DNA of 64,000 bases from Megalopta genalis. Lineage: Eukaryota > Arthropoda > Insecta > Hymenoptera > Halictidae. This document shows positions 43,110 to 52,545 of the stretch, in pieces; the first letter of the stretch is position 1; each line of letters begins with the position of its first letter. The DNA lies in assembly GCF_051020955.1 (NCBI RefSeq), contig NW_027476508.1, positions 62,001 to 126,000 on the forward strand, given 5' to 3'. Both the position numbers and the translations under genes were made by a program. The notes under the pieces were generated by a model. It did not search any database and was not told the origin of the DNA. It saw only the letters and a list, made by a program, of their open reading frames with translations.

Positions 43110-43954
43110 TCAATGCGAAGTAGTAGGCTTAGCTTCAAATCAATGCGGAACAAATTGTTTAGTTACAAATACTTGTGATAAACATGATTTAGCTTCAACT
43201 GCATGCGAATAAGGCTAGTTAGCTTCAAATCCCATGGAGACACATGATTTAACATCAAATCAATGCGAAGTAGAAGGCTTAACTTCAAACAAATGCGAAA
43301 CAAGTGGTTTAGCTTCAAATACTTGTGATGAACACGATTTAGAGTCAACTGCATGCAAATCAAACGAGTTAGCTTCAAATCCAAGCGAGACAATTTATTT
43401 AGCTTCAAATCAATGCAATGTAGATGGTTTAGCTTCAAATCATTGAAAAACAAATGATTTAGCGTCAGATACTTGCGATATAAGTGATATAGCTTCAAAT
43501 GCAGATGACATAAACGAGTTAGCTCCAAATCCATGCGAAACAAATGGTTTAGCTTCAAAGACTTGTGATAAACATGATTTTGCTTCAACTGCATGCGAAA
43601 CAAACGAGTTAGCTTCAAATCCTTGCGAAACTCATGATTTAGCTTTAAATGAATTCGACGTATAAGGCTTAGCTTCAAATCAATGCGAAACAAATGGTTT
43701 AGATTAAAATACTTGTGATATACATGATTTTGCTTCTAATGCAGGCGAAACAAACGAGTTAGCTTCCAATCCAAGGGAAACACATAATTCAACTTCAAAT
43801 CAATGCGAAGTGGAAGGCGTAGCTTCAAATCCATACGAAACAAATGATTGAGCTTCAAATACTAGCGAAAGTAATTGACATAGCTTCGAATACAGGCGTA
43901 ACAAACGAGATAGATTCAAATCCATGCGAAACACATGATTTAGATTCAAATCAA

Positions 43955-45299
43955 CGCGAAGTACAAGGTTTAGTTTCAAATCCAAGCGAATCAAATGTTT
44001 TAGCTTCAAATATTTGTGATATACATGATTTAGCTTCAACTGCATGCGAAACAAACGAGTTAGCTTCAAATACAAGCGAAACACATGATTTAGCTTCAGA
44101 TCAATGCGAACTAGAAGGCTTAGCTTCAAATCCATGCGAAACACATGATTTAGCTTCAAATTCAAGCGAAACACATGGTTTAGCTTCAATTACTTGTGAT
44201 ATACATGATTTAGCTTCAACTGCATGCGAAACACACGAGTTAGCTTCAAATATAAGCGAAACACATGATTTAACTTCAAATCAATGCGAATTAGAAGGCT
44301 TAGCTTTATATCCATGCGAAACGAATTATTTGGCTTCAGATACTTGCGAATATAAGTGATATAGATTCAACTGCATGTCAAACAATCGAGTTATCTTCAA
44401 ATCCATGCGAATCACATGATTTACCTTCAAATCAATGCGAAGTAGAAGGATTAGCATCAAATCCATGCGAAACGCATGATTTAGCTTCAAATTCATGCGA
44501 AACACATGGCTTAGCTTAATATTCATGCGAATCAGATGGTTTAGATACAGACACTTGTGATAAACATGATTTAGCTTCAACTGCATGAGAAACAAACGAG
44601 TTAGCTACAAATACAAACGAAACACATGATATAGCATCATATTAATGCGAAGGAGGAGGCTTAGCTTCAAATCCATGCGAACCGAATGATTTGGCTTCAG
44701 TGCTTGCGAATATAAGTAATTTAGCTTCAACTGCATGCGAAACAGACGAGTTATCTTCAAATTCATGCGAGACACATGATTTAGCTTCAAATCAGTTCGA
44801 CGTAGAAGGCACAGCTTCAAATCCAAGCGAAACAAATGGTTTAGATTCAGAAACTTGTGATAAACATGATTTAGCTTCAACTGCATGCGAAACAAACGAG
44901 TTAGCTTCATATCCAAGAGAAACACATGATTTAGCTTCAGATCAATGCGAAGTAGAAGGCTTAGCTTCAAATCCATGCGAAAAATACGAGTTAGCTTCAA
45001 ATCCATGCGAAACACATGATTTTGCTTCAAATCAATGTGATGTAGAAGGTTTAGCTTCAAATCCAAGCAAAACCAATGATTTAGCTTCAAATCAATGCGA
45101 AGTAGAAGGCTTAGCTTCAAATCCATGCGAGAATAATAGTTTAGCTTGAAATACTTGTTTTATACATGTTTTACCTTCAACTCCATGCGAAACATACGAG
45201 TTAGCTTCAAATCCAATCGAAACACATGAGTTTGCTTCAAATCAATGTGATGTAGAAGGTTTAGCTTCAAATCCATGCAAAACGAATGATTTAGCTTCA
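43955..45299. repeat. Array segment right of the superblocks, no gene
   Basis: These are A-E monomers, still mostly in 30-bp phase but not a close twin of the superblocks. They contain two plus-strand open runs (43844-44359 and 44691-45149) and one minus-strand run (44605-45126) that overlap each other. This is what the stop-poor monomer predicts, and I do not consider any of them a gene. Confidence 0.75.
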
Positions 45300-46983
45300 A
45301 ATACTTGCGATATAAGTCATATAGCTCCAAATGCAGGGGGAACAAACAGTTAGCTTCAAATTCATGCGAAACACATGATTTAGATTCAAATACTTGCGAT
45401 ATAAATGAAATAACTTCAAATGCAGACGAACGAACGAGATATATTTAAATTCATGCGAAACACATGATTTAGCTTCAAATCAATGCGAAGTTAGAGGCTT
45501 AGCTTCAAATCCATGCGAAACAAATGATTTAGCTTCAAATACTTGCGATATAAGTGATATAGCTTCAAATGCAGGCGGAACAAACAGTTAGCTTCAAATT
45601 CATGCGAAACACATGATTTAGATTCAAATACTTGCGATATAAATGAAATAACTTCAAATGCAGACGAACGAACGAGTTATCTTCAAATTAATGCGAAACA
45701 CATGATTTAGCTTCAAATCAGTGCGACGTAGAAGGCTTAGCTTCAAATCCAAGCGAAACAAATGGTATAGATTCAGATAATTGTGATAAACATGATTTAG
45801 CTTCAAATCATGCGAAGTAGAAGGTTTATCTTCAAATCCGAGCGAAACACATGATTTAGATTCAAATACTTGCGATATAAATGAAATAGCTTCAAATGCA
45901 GTCCAAACGAACGAGTTATCTTCAAATTCATGCGAAACACATGATTTAGCTTCAAATCAATGCGAAGTTAAAGGCTTAGCTTCAAATCCATGCCAAACAA
46001 ACGAGTCAGCTTCAAATCCATGCGAAACAATTGATTTAGCCTCAAATACTTGTGATATAAGTGATATAGCTTCAAATGCAGGCGGAACAAACAGTTAGCT
46101 TCAAATTTATACGAAACACATGATTTAGCTTCAAATCAATGCGACGTTAAAGGCTTAGCTTCAACTCCATGCGAAACAAACGAGTCAGCTTCAAATCCAT
46201 GCGGAACATATGATTTAGATTCAAATCATGCGAAATAGAAGGCTTAGCTTCAAATCCGAGCGAAACACGTGATTTAGCTTCAAATCAATCAGAAGTGGAA
46301 TGCTTTGCTTCAAATACATGCGAATCAAATGGTTTAGCTTCAAATACTTGTGATATACATGATATAGTTTCAACTGCATGCGAAACAAACGAATTAACTT
46401 CAATTCTGATTTAGTTTCAAATCATGCGAAGTAGAAGGCTTAACATCAAATACTTGTGATATACGTGATTTAGCTTCAACTGCATGCGAAACATACGAGT
46501 TAACTTCAAATCCATGCGAAGTATTAGGATTATCTTCAAATACATGAGAAACAAGTGATTTACCTTCAGATAATTGCGACATAAGTGATATAGCTTCAAC
46601 CACAGGGTATAAAATCGAGTTAGCTTCAAATCCATGCGAAACACACGATTTAGCTACAAATTCATGCGAAACACATGGTTTAGCTTAATATGCATGCGTA
46701 ACAAATGGTTTAGCCTCAAATCCAAGCGAAACAAATGGTATAGATTCAGATACTTTTGATAAACATGATTTAGCTTTAAATCGTGCGAAGTAGAAGGCTT
46801 AGCTTCAAATCCGAGCGCAAGAAATGTTTTAGATTCAGATACTTGTGATAAACATGATTTAGCTTCAAATCATGCGAAGTAGAAGGCTTAGCTTCAAATC
46901 CGAGCGAAACACATGATTTAGCTTCAAATCAATAAGGCTTAGCTTGAAATCAATGCGAAACAAATGGTTTAGATTAAAATACG
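45300..46983. repeat. Irregular array zone left of the retrotransposon
   Basis: The A-E order breaks down here. Many monomers are 28-29 bases (for example AAATCATGCGAAGTAGAAGGC-type D monomers lacking one A), A-type monomers carry TTGCGATATAA, and short local duplications occur (about 45,345-45,430 resembles 45,585-45,675). Long open runs disappear, and only short ones remain. I infer an older, less homogenised zone. It contains no gene that I can see. Confidence 0.75.
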
Positions 46984-46995
46984 TGTGATATACAT
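46984..46995. repeat. Target-site duplication of the retrotransposon, left copy
   Basis: The 12 bases TGTGATATACAT adjoin the A tail of the element and recur at 52546-52557. The last T could belong to the tail, so the true length is 11-12 bp. The sequence is part of monomer type A. Confidence 0.8.
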
Positions 46996-47196
46996 TTTTT
47001 TTCCCGTGGAGGGGGAAATGCTTTTCGCACACCATAGCGATGGTAGTGTGGGGCTGTCCGAGGGTAGTGCTATCGGCATACCCACTAAAACCTAAACCTC
47101 CCTTCAGCCATGATGTAGGATCCCCCCTCAATGGTATCCGCCCTAGATCATTGCTTCGGGAGGGGGGCGGGTGGAATTACGTTTCTTAGAACCACC
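46996..47196 (-). other. 3' UTR and A tail of the retrotransposon
   Basis: About 200 bases follow the ORF2 stop codon (47197-47199). On the minus strand they end in GCATTTCCCCCTCCACGGG followed by an A run (46996-47002, plus an ambiguous A shared with the target duplication). The A run marks the reverse-transcription initiation end. No polyadenylation signal AATAAA is evident near the end. Confidence 0.8.
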
Positions 47197-48904
47197 TTAC
47201 ATTTGAGTCCTGGTCCTGGCTGTGAAATTCGGTCTCTCCTTCCTCTGGAGGTCGTTGAGGGCAGCCTCCTTCCTCTTGAGGCAGTCGTCAACAAACTTTT
47301 TAAAAGATGTCCTTTTGCTCGAGTCTTTCAGTATAAGTAATACCATGTCAAATGAAAGCACTCCAATTTCTTTCACCAATGTGGCTCGTTCGTCGTCAAA
47401 GGCCCGGCACATCATAATAGCGTGCTCAATGGTGTCATCGTCCACCCCGCAGAGCAGGCATCTGGACTGGTCTATCTTCCCAATACGCTTAAGGAAGCTT
47501 GAGAAGCAACCATGTCCAGTCAGCACCTGCGCCAGTCGAAAGTCGAGCAGGAGAGGGCCCCACCCGATCCAGTCCGCAATCTTCGGGATTAGAGAGTGAG
47601 TCCTCCGTCCATGGGGTGCCAAATCCCATCTCTTCTGCCATTCGGACAACGTCCGGTCACGCTCTTCCTTCCTGATCAGGTGCATCCGGCGCTTGTAGTC
47701 GGGTGCCCTCCTGTCCAGATCCGTTGTTTTCACGTAGATGCGCCTCCTTTCGTTTGCCACCAAGTCGAAAGGGGGAAAACCCGCAAGGACGCACAAGGCG
47801 TCGAGCGCGGTGGTACGATATGCTCTAACCACCCTCGCCAGGATCATCTTTTGCGCAGCGTTGAAGTGCTTTCTGTTGTTGGACATATTGACCGCAGGAG
47901 CCCATATTGGAGCCGCATACATGCATACTGACTCCACTACGCGGTAATATAAGGAACGTGCCCAATAACCGCCACCCCCGATGTTGGGCAGTATCCTGCA
48001 CAATATTCCTGCATACTTAGTGGCCTTTTCACAGGCATTAAGTATGTGCTTCCGAAACACTTGATTGGCCTCAATGACCACACCAAGGTAGCGTGTAGCT
48101 GTACATGCCTTAAGAGTATTATTACCAATCCTCAGGTCGATGGACCGCTTGGTCTTCCTGCTTGTGAAGTGAAGGACCTCACATTTTTCCTCCGCAAGTT
48201 CTAAATGATTTTGGTCAAACCAAGTCTTGACTGATTTCAAGGCGGCGGTAGCCTTGTTTCTGGCTGCCTCAATATCCCTGGCAGATATGACGAGTGCAGC
48301 GTCGTCGGCGAAGCCTAATAGGCTGCAGTCACGTGGTAGTCGAATATCCAGCAGGTCATCGTATTGGATATTCCACAATAGGGGGCCCAGGACCGAGCCC
48401 TGGGGAACTCCCGCAAAGACGGATATCCGTTCCGCCTCACCGTCCCTCCAAGTCATAATGCATCGCTTGTGCAAATAGCTGCGGAGTATGCCAAGGAGTC
48501 GAGGGGGAATGTTCCTCCGCTGCAGAGCAGTAAGAATGTTTCCCCACTTAACCGCATTAAATGCGTCCTTAACGTTTAAGGTCACTAGAAGAAAGCAGTG
48601 CATTGACTTCTTCTTAGCAGCGTTCCAAAGGTCCATGACTCTGCTGACAGCATCAATCGTACTTTTCCCCTTAGCAAAACCATACTGGTTGACAGAGAAT
48701 GTTATCCTGGATACCAGCCTCTCCTTGATGCAATACTCGAACACTTTCGCGAAGTTTGAGAGTATGCATAAGGGGCGCCAGGCAGGTCGATTGTCTGGCC
48801 CCGGTTTTTTCGGGATCAAGACCAGTCTCCCAACTTTCCAAGCTCTGGGGAAATACCCTATAGCAAGGCATCTTGAAAATAGGTGTGTAATATGGCCTAA
48901 TGCA
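47197..48904 (-). pseudogene. ORF2 part 3: reverse transcriptase and C-terminal zinc finger
   Basis: The frame resumes just after the C tract with ALGHITHLFSRCLAIGYFP, ahead of Met 48,819. Numbered from that Met (540 residues), the fingers motif IPKKPGPDNRPAWRPLCIL is at 2-20, QYGFAKGKSTIDAV at 45-58, motif A TLNVKDAFN at 80-88, motif B AGVPQGSVLGPLLWN at 136-150, motif C FADD at 170-173 and the thumb region ATRYLGVVIE at 241-250. A CX2CX8HX4C finger (C454, C457, H466, C471) follows, as in R1-group proteins. No RNase H domain is seen. Motif A has Asn82 where the family has the first catalytic Asp, so polymerase activity should be lost. The stop codon is at 47197-47199. Confidence 0.93.
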
Positions 48905-48917
48905 CCCCCCCCCCCCC
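48905..48917. repeat. C13 homopolymer within ORF2
   Basis: A run of 13 C on the plus strand (G on the coding strand) lies exactly where the reading frame changes between the linker and reverse transcriptase. It may be true slippage or a base-calling or assembly length error. Confidence 0.95.
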
Positions 48918-49220
48918 AAGTGCCCCCATGACCGACAGCGGTAAATTGTCCGGGCCCAAAGCACGCTTCTTCAGCCTCTTTAAGGCTTCCCGGGCTTCGT
49001 CTTCAGTAAACGGGGGATCCTGGCTACCGTCCAGGGTCCCGCTCAATGTGAGTAATCGGGATGCGTCAACGATGGTCTCGTGGTTTGGTGCCGGAGGGAT
49101 GGTGGTAAACAACTTACCTACTATCGCCCAATGTTCCTCGCGGTTCAGGGTAATTAGGTGACGATATCCCTTTAATTTTGTTAACCACCCATGTATATGG
49201 TCTACCCCAGGCATCAGCAT
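48905..49220 (-). pseudogene. ORF2 part 2: linker before the reverse transcriptase, in a shifted frame
   Basis: This segment joins endonuclease and polymerase. The frame from about 49,180 to the C tract reads through HWAIVGKLFTTIPP, FTEDEAREALKRLKK and ALGPDNLPLSVMGAL, which is the usual region just ahead of the reverse transcriptase fingers (the A-PGPD stretch). It is one frame away from both neighbours. The endonuclease and polymerase frames are in register with each other, so two compensating indels are needed. The second sits at the 13-C run 48905-48917. The open frame runs a few codons beyond the tract and stops at 48,897. Confidence 0.85.
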
Positions 49221-50289
49221 CGATTCCTTTGATGAAGTCCTTCCATGCGGCGTCCTTGGAGGCCTGAATCGTCCTTTTTAGGTCTCCCTTAAGGTTCATG
49301 TAAATGGTTCTGGCAAGTTCGATCCCATTTGCGTGCCCCTTCCTCCTGGCTCTCTGTAGCCTCCTCCTACTTTTGACGACTGCCAGTCTAGCCGCCCCGA
49401 CCTCTGCTGTCCACCACCATTTCGGGCGTCTGAACTCCGAAGGGTATCGAGGGCGCGTAGATTTAGCCGCACGTTCGCTTACCAACTGGATATATTCGTC
49501 GATGTCTATAGCCGTCTCCATAAGGAAAGGAGAGACCAATGCCGTAGCCCTGCTGTATAGCGCCAGGAATTTATCCACATCAACCACTCCAGGCCTAGGC
49601 GCTTTTTTGTGGAAGATGTTTTCACCGGAGAATACGTGTCTAACATAACGGTGATCCGAGGCTGTTTCCGTGTTTAATATGACGCTTGACACCAGCTTCC
49701 GAAGCATGGCGTAGCCGCAGAACATGATGTCGATCAGAGAGTGGTGACCATTCCTCTCAAACGTGAACTTCCCTTCACTGACCACCGGGCAAATCCGGAC
49801 ACGGTTTGCCATTTGGAGGGTGGCAGTGCCCCGTGCATCCGACTTGGCCGACCCCCAGGCTGGTGATTTTGAATTGAAGTCACCTGCCACGATCAGGTGT
49901 TCGCGATCCAGGGTGCCTATCAGATGTTCAAGGTGATGCAAGTGCGTCATAAAATTGTCCAATCGCATGTTCGGCCTGTAGTAGCAGCTAACAACTGTTA
50001 TATCGTTGAGCTGTATTACCACGCATCCGTCTATGCTGGCCAGACGTTGGATAGACGAAAACCTCTCAGTCGCCCTAGCAGTGACCCATATGGCCGCTCT
50101 GCCATCCCTGGCCCCGAACCAATGGTCTAGTATCCGCTATGGTTCAGAAATCAAAACCACGTCGATGTCAAGGTCGATTGCATTTTGTTGGAGCAGGTCG
50201 TGCGCTAATCTACAATTGTGCAGGTTGATTTGTAATAAGTTTAGGCGAGTGTCCTTAGACGCCTTCTTCTTATGTTTACAGTGAACTTG
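49114..50289 (-). pseudogene. ORF2 part 1: APE-type endonuclease domain with in-frame stop
   Basis: The first 50 codons (50140-50289) read through LLQINLHNCRLAHDLL to VVLISEP and then hit TAG at 50137-50139. In this family the residue after EP is normally Tyr, so a single base change is likely. The frame continues past the stop, and the longer open part begins at Met 50,022. In that part GDFN (residues 47-50), SLIDIMF (95-101) and SDHRYV (122-127) are the metal-binding and catalytic motifs of the APE/EEP endonuclease fold. The Asn of QINL and the Glu of SEP complete the expected active site. After the domain, a helical basic region leads to DAWGRPYTWVVNKIKG, and the frame ends at 49,114. The domain should nick the target and so decide insertion specificity. 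Confidence 0.9.
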
Positions 50290-50329
50290 TTAACAATAAT
50301 GAAGGGTCCAAGAGTAATGGACAAAGGAG

Positions 50330-52453
50330 TTAGCCCTTATCGTCGTAGCCCTTTTCGGGTGCTTGTATTAGCGTCTCGCCTCCGGAGGGTAAGAGTACCC
50401 TGGAGGAATCCTCGCTAAATATATCGGAGGCACTTCTGGGGACCAGCGTCACCCTTGCGTCCTTATCCTTGTTTGCCCTTGGAGTGGGGTTAGTCGTCTG
50501 TTTATCAGCATCGGCCTCTCTCAGGGCTGTCGATGCGTCTTTACAATCAAGGCTCACTATAGGTGAGCTTGAGTCGGTACTAAATTTACCTCCCTTAGGT
50601 TGTTTCGGTGTCCTGCCCGAGTTCGTCAATTTATTCGTCTTCGGTATTTTTGCGTCGTTCATGGAGCCGTCAGTTGGTGGTTTGGCTTTAACCCCTTTGT
50701 CATTGTTGCGTTTCTCGCGGGCTTCGTTGAGTGCCTTGCAGTATGCAGGGCACTTGAGACTCCAGTCCCTGTGGCCCTGCATACTGCAATTAAGGCATTT
50801 TTCCGCATTAGTGCAGGATTTCTCCATGTGTCCAAGGTCACCGCACCTGCGGCAGCTCTTAGACCTGTCCGCATTTTTACATGTTGAGCTGCGATGACCG
50901 TATTCGCGGCACCTGTAACATTGGGTGACCTCTATCCGTTCAACCACACGACAGAGGCCCCATCCAACCCTGAAGCGTTTCACCTTTAGGAGCCTTTCCG
51001 CGTTTTCAGTGGAAGTGATGACGGTAGCATTTTGGCTACCCGCGTACCCAGGACGAAGGGCTTTCACCTGAACTTCCTGAGGATCCAAGGTCGAGCCCAG
51101 CATCTTGTATAGTGTACTCGATATGTCCTCGGTCGTAACATCCCCGTCTAAACCCTTAAGGTGGAGAGTTTTTGTATTGCGGGTTGATATTTTCGCTTTA
51201 ACTCCGGCAATCTTTTTATTAATTAGTGCGGAGAGTCCTGTTACCTTCCCTCGATCACCCTTGACAGAGATAACTAGGTCTCCTTTCAGGTTCGCTTTGA
51301 CGTAAGCGATGTCAATCCCCTCTCGGTTAACGTCGACGTTCTTTTTAACAGAACGCAGCATGTCAGCGTATGTTTGTCCGTTACTGGATATGTTAATGGT
51401 TTCCGTCGCGGGCTTACCAGAGCCGTCAGAGCTTTTGATCATTTTTATGTCTGGTCCCCCTCCCTTACTTGAGCGGAGATGGATCATCAAGTTGCTCTGT
51501 AAGAAGGACAATTCAACAAGTTTCCTGCTAATATTTATACTTACTTCGTCGGGGCAAATCAACGTGATTACTTTTCCAGCCGAAGTATCCGTACTTAGGT
51601 GCGCCATTTTCCTGAGGCACTCGTATACCACGTGTAAGTCGATAGTGTCCTTCTCATTATCCTTATGGATAAGAAAGAAGTGGGTCTTGGATTTCCTTGT
51701 CATTCCGCCGCTTTTGCTTGGAATAGAGGTAGTGGTCTGGAGGTGGGCGACCTCTCCCTTGCGGGCATCCTGGACAAGGATATCGTCGAGACATGCCATC
51801 TTCTGAAGGATTCTGCACGTAGTTCCATCTGTGGTGCGTAGATCCGCCGGTGTGAAGCAGGCGATGTCAATCGTGTCCTTCATCGGTCTTGCGTTATCAT
51901 CAACTTTTGAGTGAGCAAAGGAATCGAATGAGCTTGTGGAGCTCATCAAAGTTGAGTTCCTTTCGCGCCCACCTTGCGACCTCACCACGATTCACCGCTT
52001 CCGGGTCTGCGGTTTGCGTACCCACAGTCCTACATGCTTTGGGGAGAGGAGGACGAGTGGAGCCATCGTCGATTAAAGAGGCGCGGGTCGCATTACCGAC
52101 CTCCTCGCGTGTCTCGAGTCTTCCTTTGGTAAGGACCTCCTTCGTGATCCTTTTAAAGAGTTCGTTTCCTTGGCCAACGAGCTCACCAGTAATGATAAGT
52201 TGGGGTTTACGCTGTCCTGTGACCTACAAAACGCCTGTACCGACTTGGTGCAGGCTATAAGTTTCCTCAATTGGATAGTGACGTCAGCCAACAGATTAGT
52301 TTCAACTACAGCTGTGACGTCCTCGCTGAGATCAGACATGCTGTCAAGCCTCTTTCTTTTCTGCGTATGTGCCGCTTCAGAAGTCGGTCGCATCTCACTT
52401 TCCGAGTGAAAAGCAACCTCAAAGTCTTCCTGCACCTGCGTCTGGGACGCCAT
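50330..52453 (-). pseudogene. Retrotransposon ORF1: gag-like nucleic-acid-binding protein, frameshifted twice
   Basis: ORF1 would coat the element RNA. The start I choose is ATG 52451-52453 (MASQTQVQEDFEVAF...), 92 bases inside the element. That frame stops at 52073-52075. A second frame takes over somewhere in 52,075-52,230 (GNELFKRITKEVLTKGRLET) and runs to a TGA at 51900-51902. The first frame returns between about 51,903 and 51,991 and is then open for over 1.6 kb to the stop at 50330-50332. In this last part, numbered from 51,988, there are three zinc knuckles: C357-C360-H365-C370, C379-C382-H387-C392 and C398-C401-H406-C413. The first two are CX2CX4HX4C and the third CX2CX4HX6C, the usual gag pattern of R1/I/Jockey elements. 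A Lys/Pro/Ser-rich tail follows. Two offsetting indels make this a pseudogene. Confidence 0.92.
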
Positions 52454-52545
52454 GTCCGTCAGTGTCAACGAACGTCGCCGTTCGGTGGGTGGTGGAGTCC
52501 TCGGTATCTTTCTGACCGGCACAAAGTGAGACTTGAACTCTACCT
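52454..52545 (-). other. 5' UTR of the retrotransposon
   Basis: There are 92 bases between the right target duplication and the gag ATG. On the minus strand they begin AGGTAGAGTTCAAGTCTCAC. No stop interrupts the gag frame here, so the frame is open from the satellite into ORF1. LINEs of this group usually carry an internal promoter in this region. I cannot identify one by sequence. Confidence 0.65.

Larger units (their letters stand above)
31384..43954. repeat. 14.36-kb superblock, copy 2 (about 12.6 kb)
   Basis: This copy starts with the same junction as 17,027 (CTGAACTACGAATCC) and ends where the sequences part (CAATGCG versus CAACGCG at 31,394 and 43,955). It is about 1.8 kb shorter than copy 1. 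It carries two rather than three copies of the GACGTGCATGATTTAGC marker (near 35,782 and 38,276), lacks one 150-bp unit near 39,690, and has an extra 302-bp partial S unit at 41906-42207. Confidence 0.88.
1..46983. repeat. Satellite-like tandem array, left arm (30-bp monomer, 150-bp higher-order unit)
   Basis: The arm is a continuous run of 30-bp monomers. Each begins with a conserved box TTAGCTTCAAA, and the remaining ~19 bases define five types. A ends ACTTGTGATATACATGAT, B ends TGCATGCGAAACAAACGAG, C ends CCAAGCGAAACACATGAT, D ends CAATGCGAAGTAGAAGGC and E ends CCATGCGAAACAAATGGT. The order A-B-C-D-E repeats every 150 bp, with local exceptions such as C-D-C-D near 511-630. The spacing is so strict that the phase does not drift over the first ~2,000 bases; later phase changes come from single 29- or 31-base monomers. 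No intact gene is embedded. Plus-strand reading (decapeptides like LASNPCETHD) and two minus-strand readings (LKLNHLFRMD and FEAKPFVSHG types) stay open for tens to hundreds of codons, but stops and frameshifts recur throughout. I infer non-coding satellite or macrosatellite DNA. The array begins before base 1. Confidence 0.95.
47197..50289 (-). pseudogene. Retrotransposon ORF2: endonuclease-reverse transcriptase, disrupted
   Basis: ORF2 would encode the enzyme that nicks target DNA and copies element RNA by target-primed reverse transcription. Its open frame begins after a TAA at 50290-50292 and has no ATG before the endonuclease core, so its start is unclear. ORF1 ends at 50,330, leaving about 40 bases between the frames; translation coupled to ORF1 termination is possible but not shown. 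From 5' to 3' the region has the endonuclease, a linker in another frame and the reverse transcriptase back in the first frame. Defects are a TAG at 50137-50139, a frameshift between about 49,117 and 49,220, a second at the C tract 48905-48917, and Asn for Asp in motif A. The total, about 1,030 codons, is a normal size for such proteins. Confidence 0.93.
46996..52545 (-). mobile_element. Non-LTR retrotransposon (R1/I/Jockey group, R1-like), near full length but inactive
   Basis: A block of about 5.55 kb of non-satellite, GC-richer sequence lies on the minus strand. It has, in order, a short 5' UTR, gag-like ORF1, ORF2 with APE-type endonuclease and reverse transcriptase, a ~200-bp 3' UTR and a run of about seven A residues. 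It is bounded by a 12-bp direct repeat. Two ORFs, three gag zinc knuckles, an N-terminal APE endonuclease, no RNase H domain visible, and a C-terminal CX2CX8HX4C finger are the layout of R1-clade and related LINEs. Placement within that group is inference and needs a phylogeny. This copy is dead: both ORFs carry frameshifts, the endonuclease has an in-frame stop, and reverse transcriptase motif A lacks its Asp. The 5' end appears complete or nearly so, because a plausible gag ATG lies only 92 bases inside it. Confidence 0.95.

Noticed and set aside
17027..43954. Integrated plasmid or phage with direct terminal repeats
   Set aside because: The 14-kb blocks consist wholly of the 30-bp satellite, with no replication, capsid or integrase genes.
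1..46983. CRISPR array (regular ~11-base repeats with ~19-base spacers)
   Set aside because: The variable parts belong to only five recurring types in fixed order, so they are not unique spacers. There are no cas genes, and the LINE implies an arthropod genome.
46865..47131. Minus-strand open frame spanning the left element-satellite junction (88 codons)
   Set aside because: It combines 3' UTR and satellite in one frame by chance, with no domain. It lies after the ORF2 stop.
50469..50897. Plus-strand open frames inside the retrotransposon (also 47222-47599, 47596-47931, 48488-48931, 49304-49648 and 51309-51806)
   Set aside because: They are antisense to well-recognised gag, endonuclease and reverse transcriptase motifs and show no domain of their own.
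46996..52545. LTR retrotransposon or endogenous retrovirus
   Set aside because: No terminal direct repeats, protease or integrase are seen. The endonuclease is APE-type and the element ends in an A run, as in LINEs.
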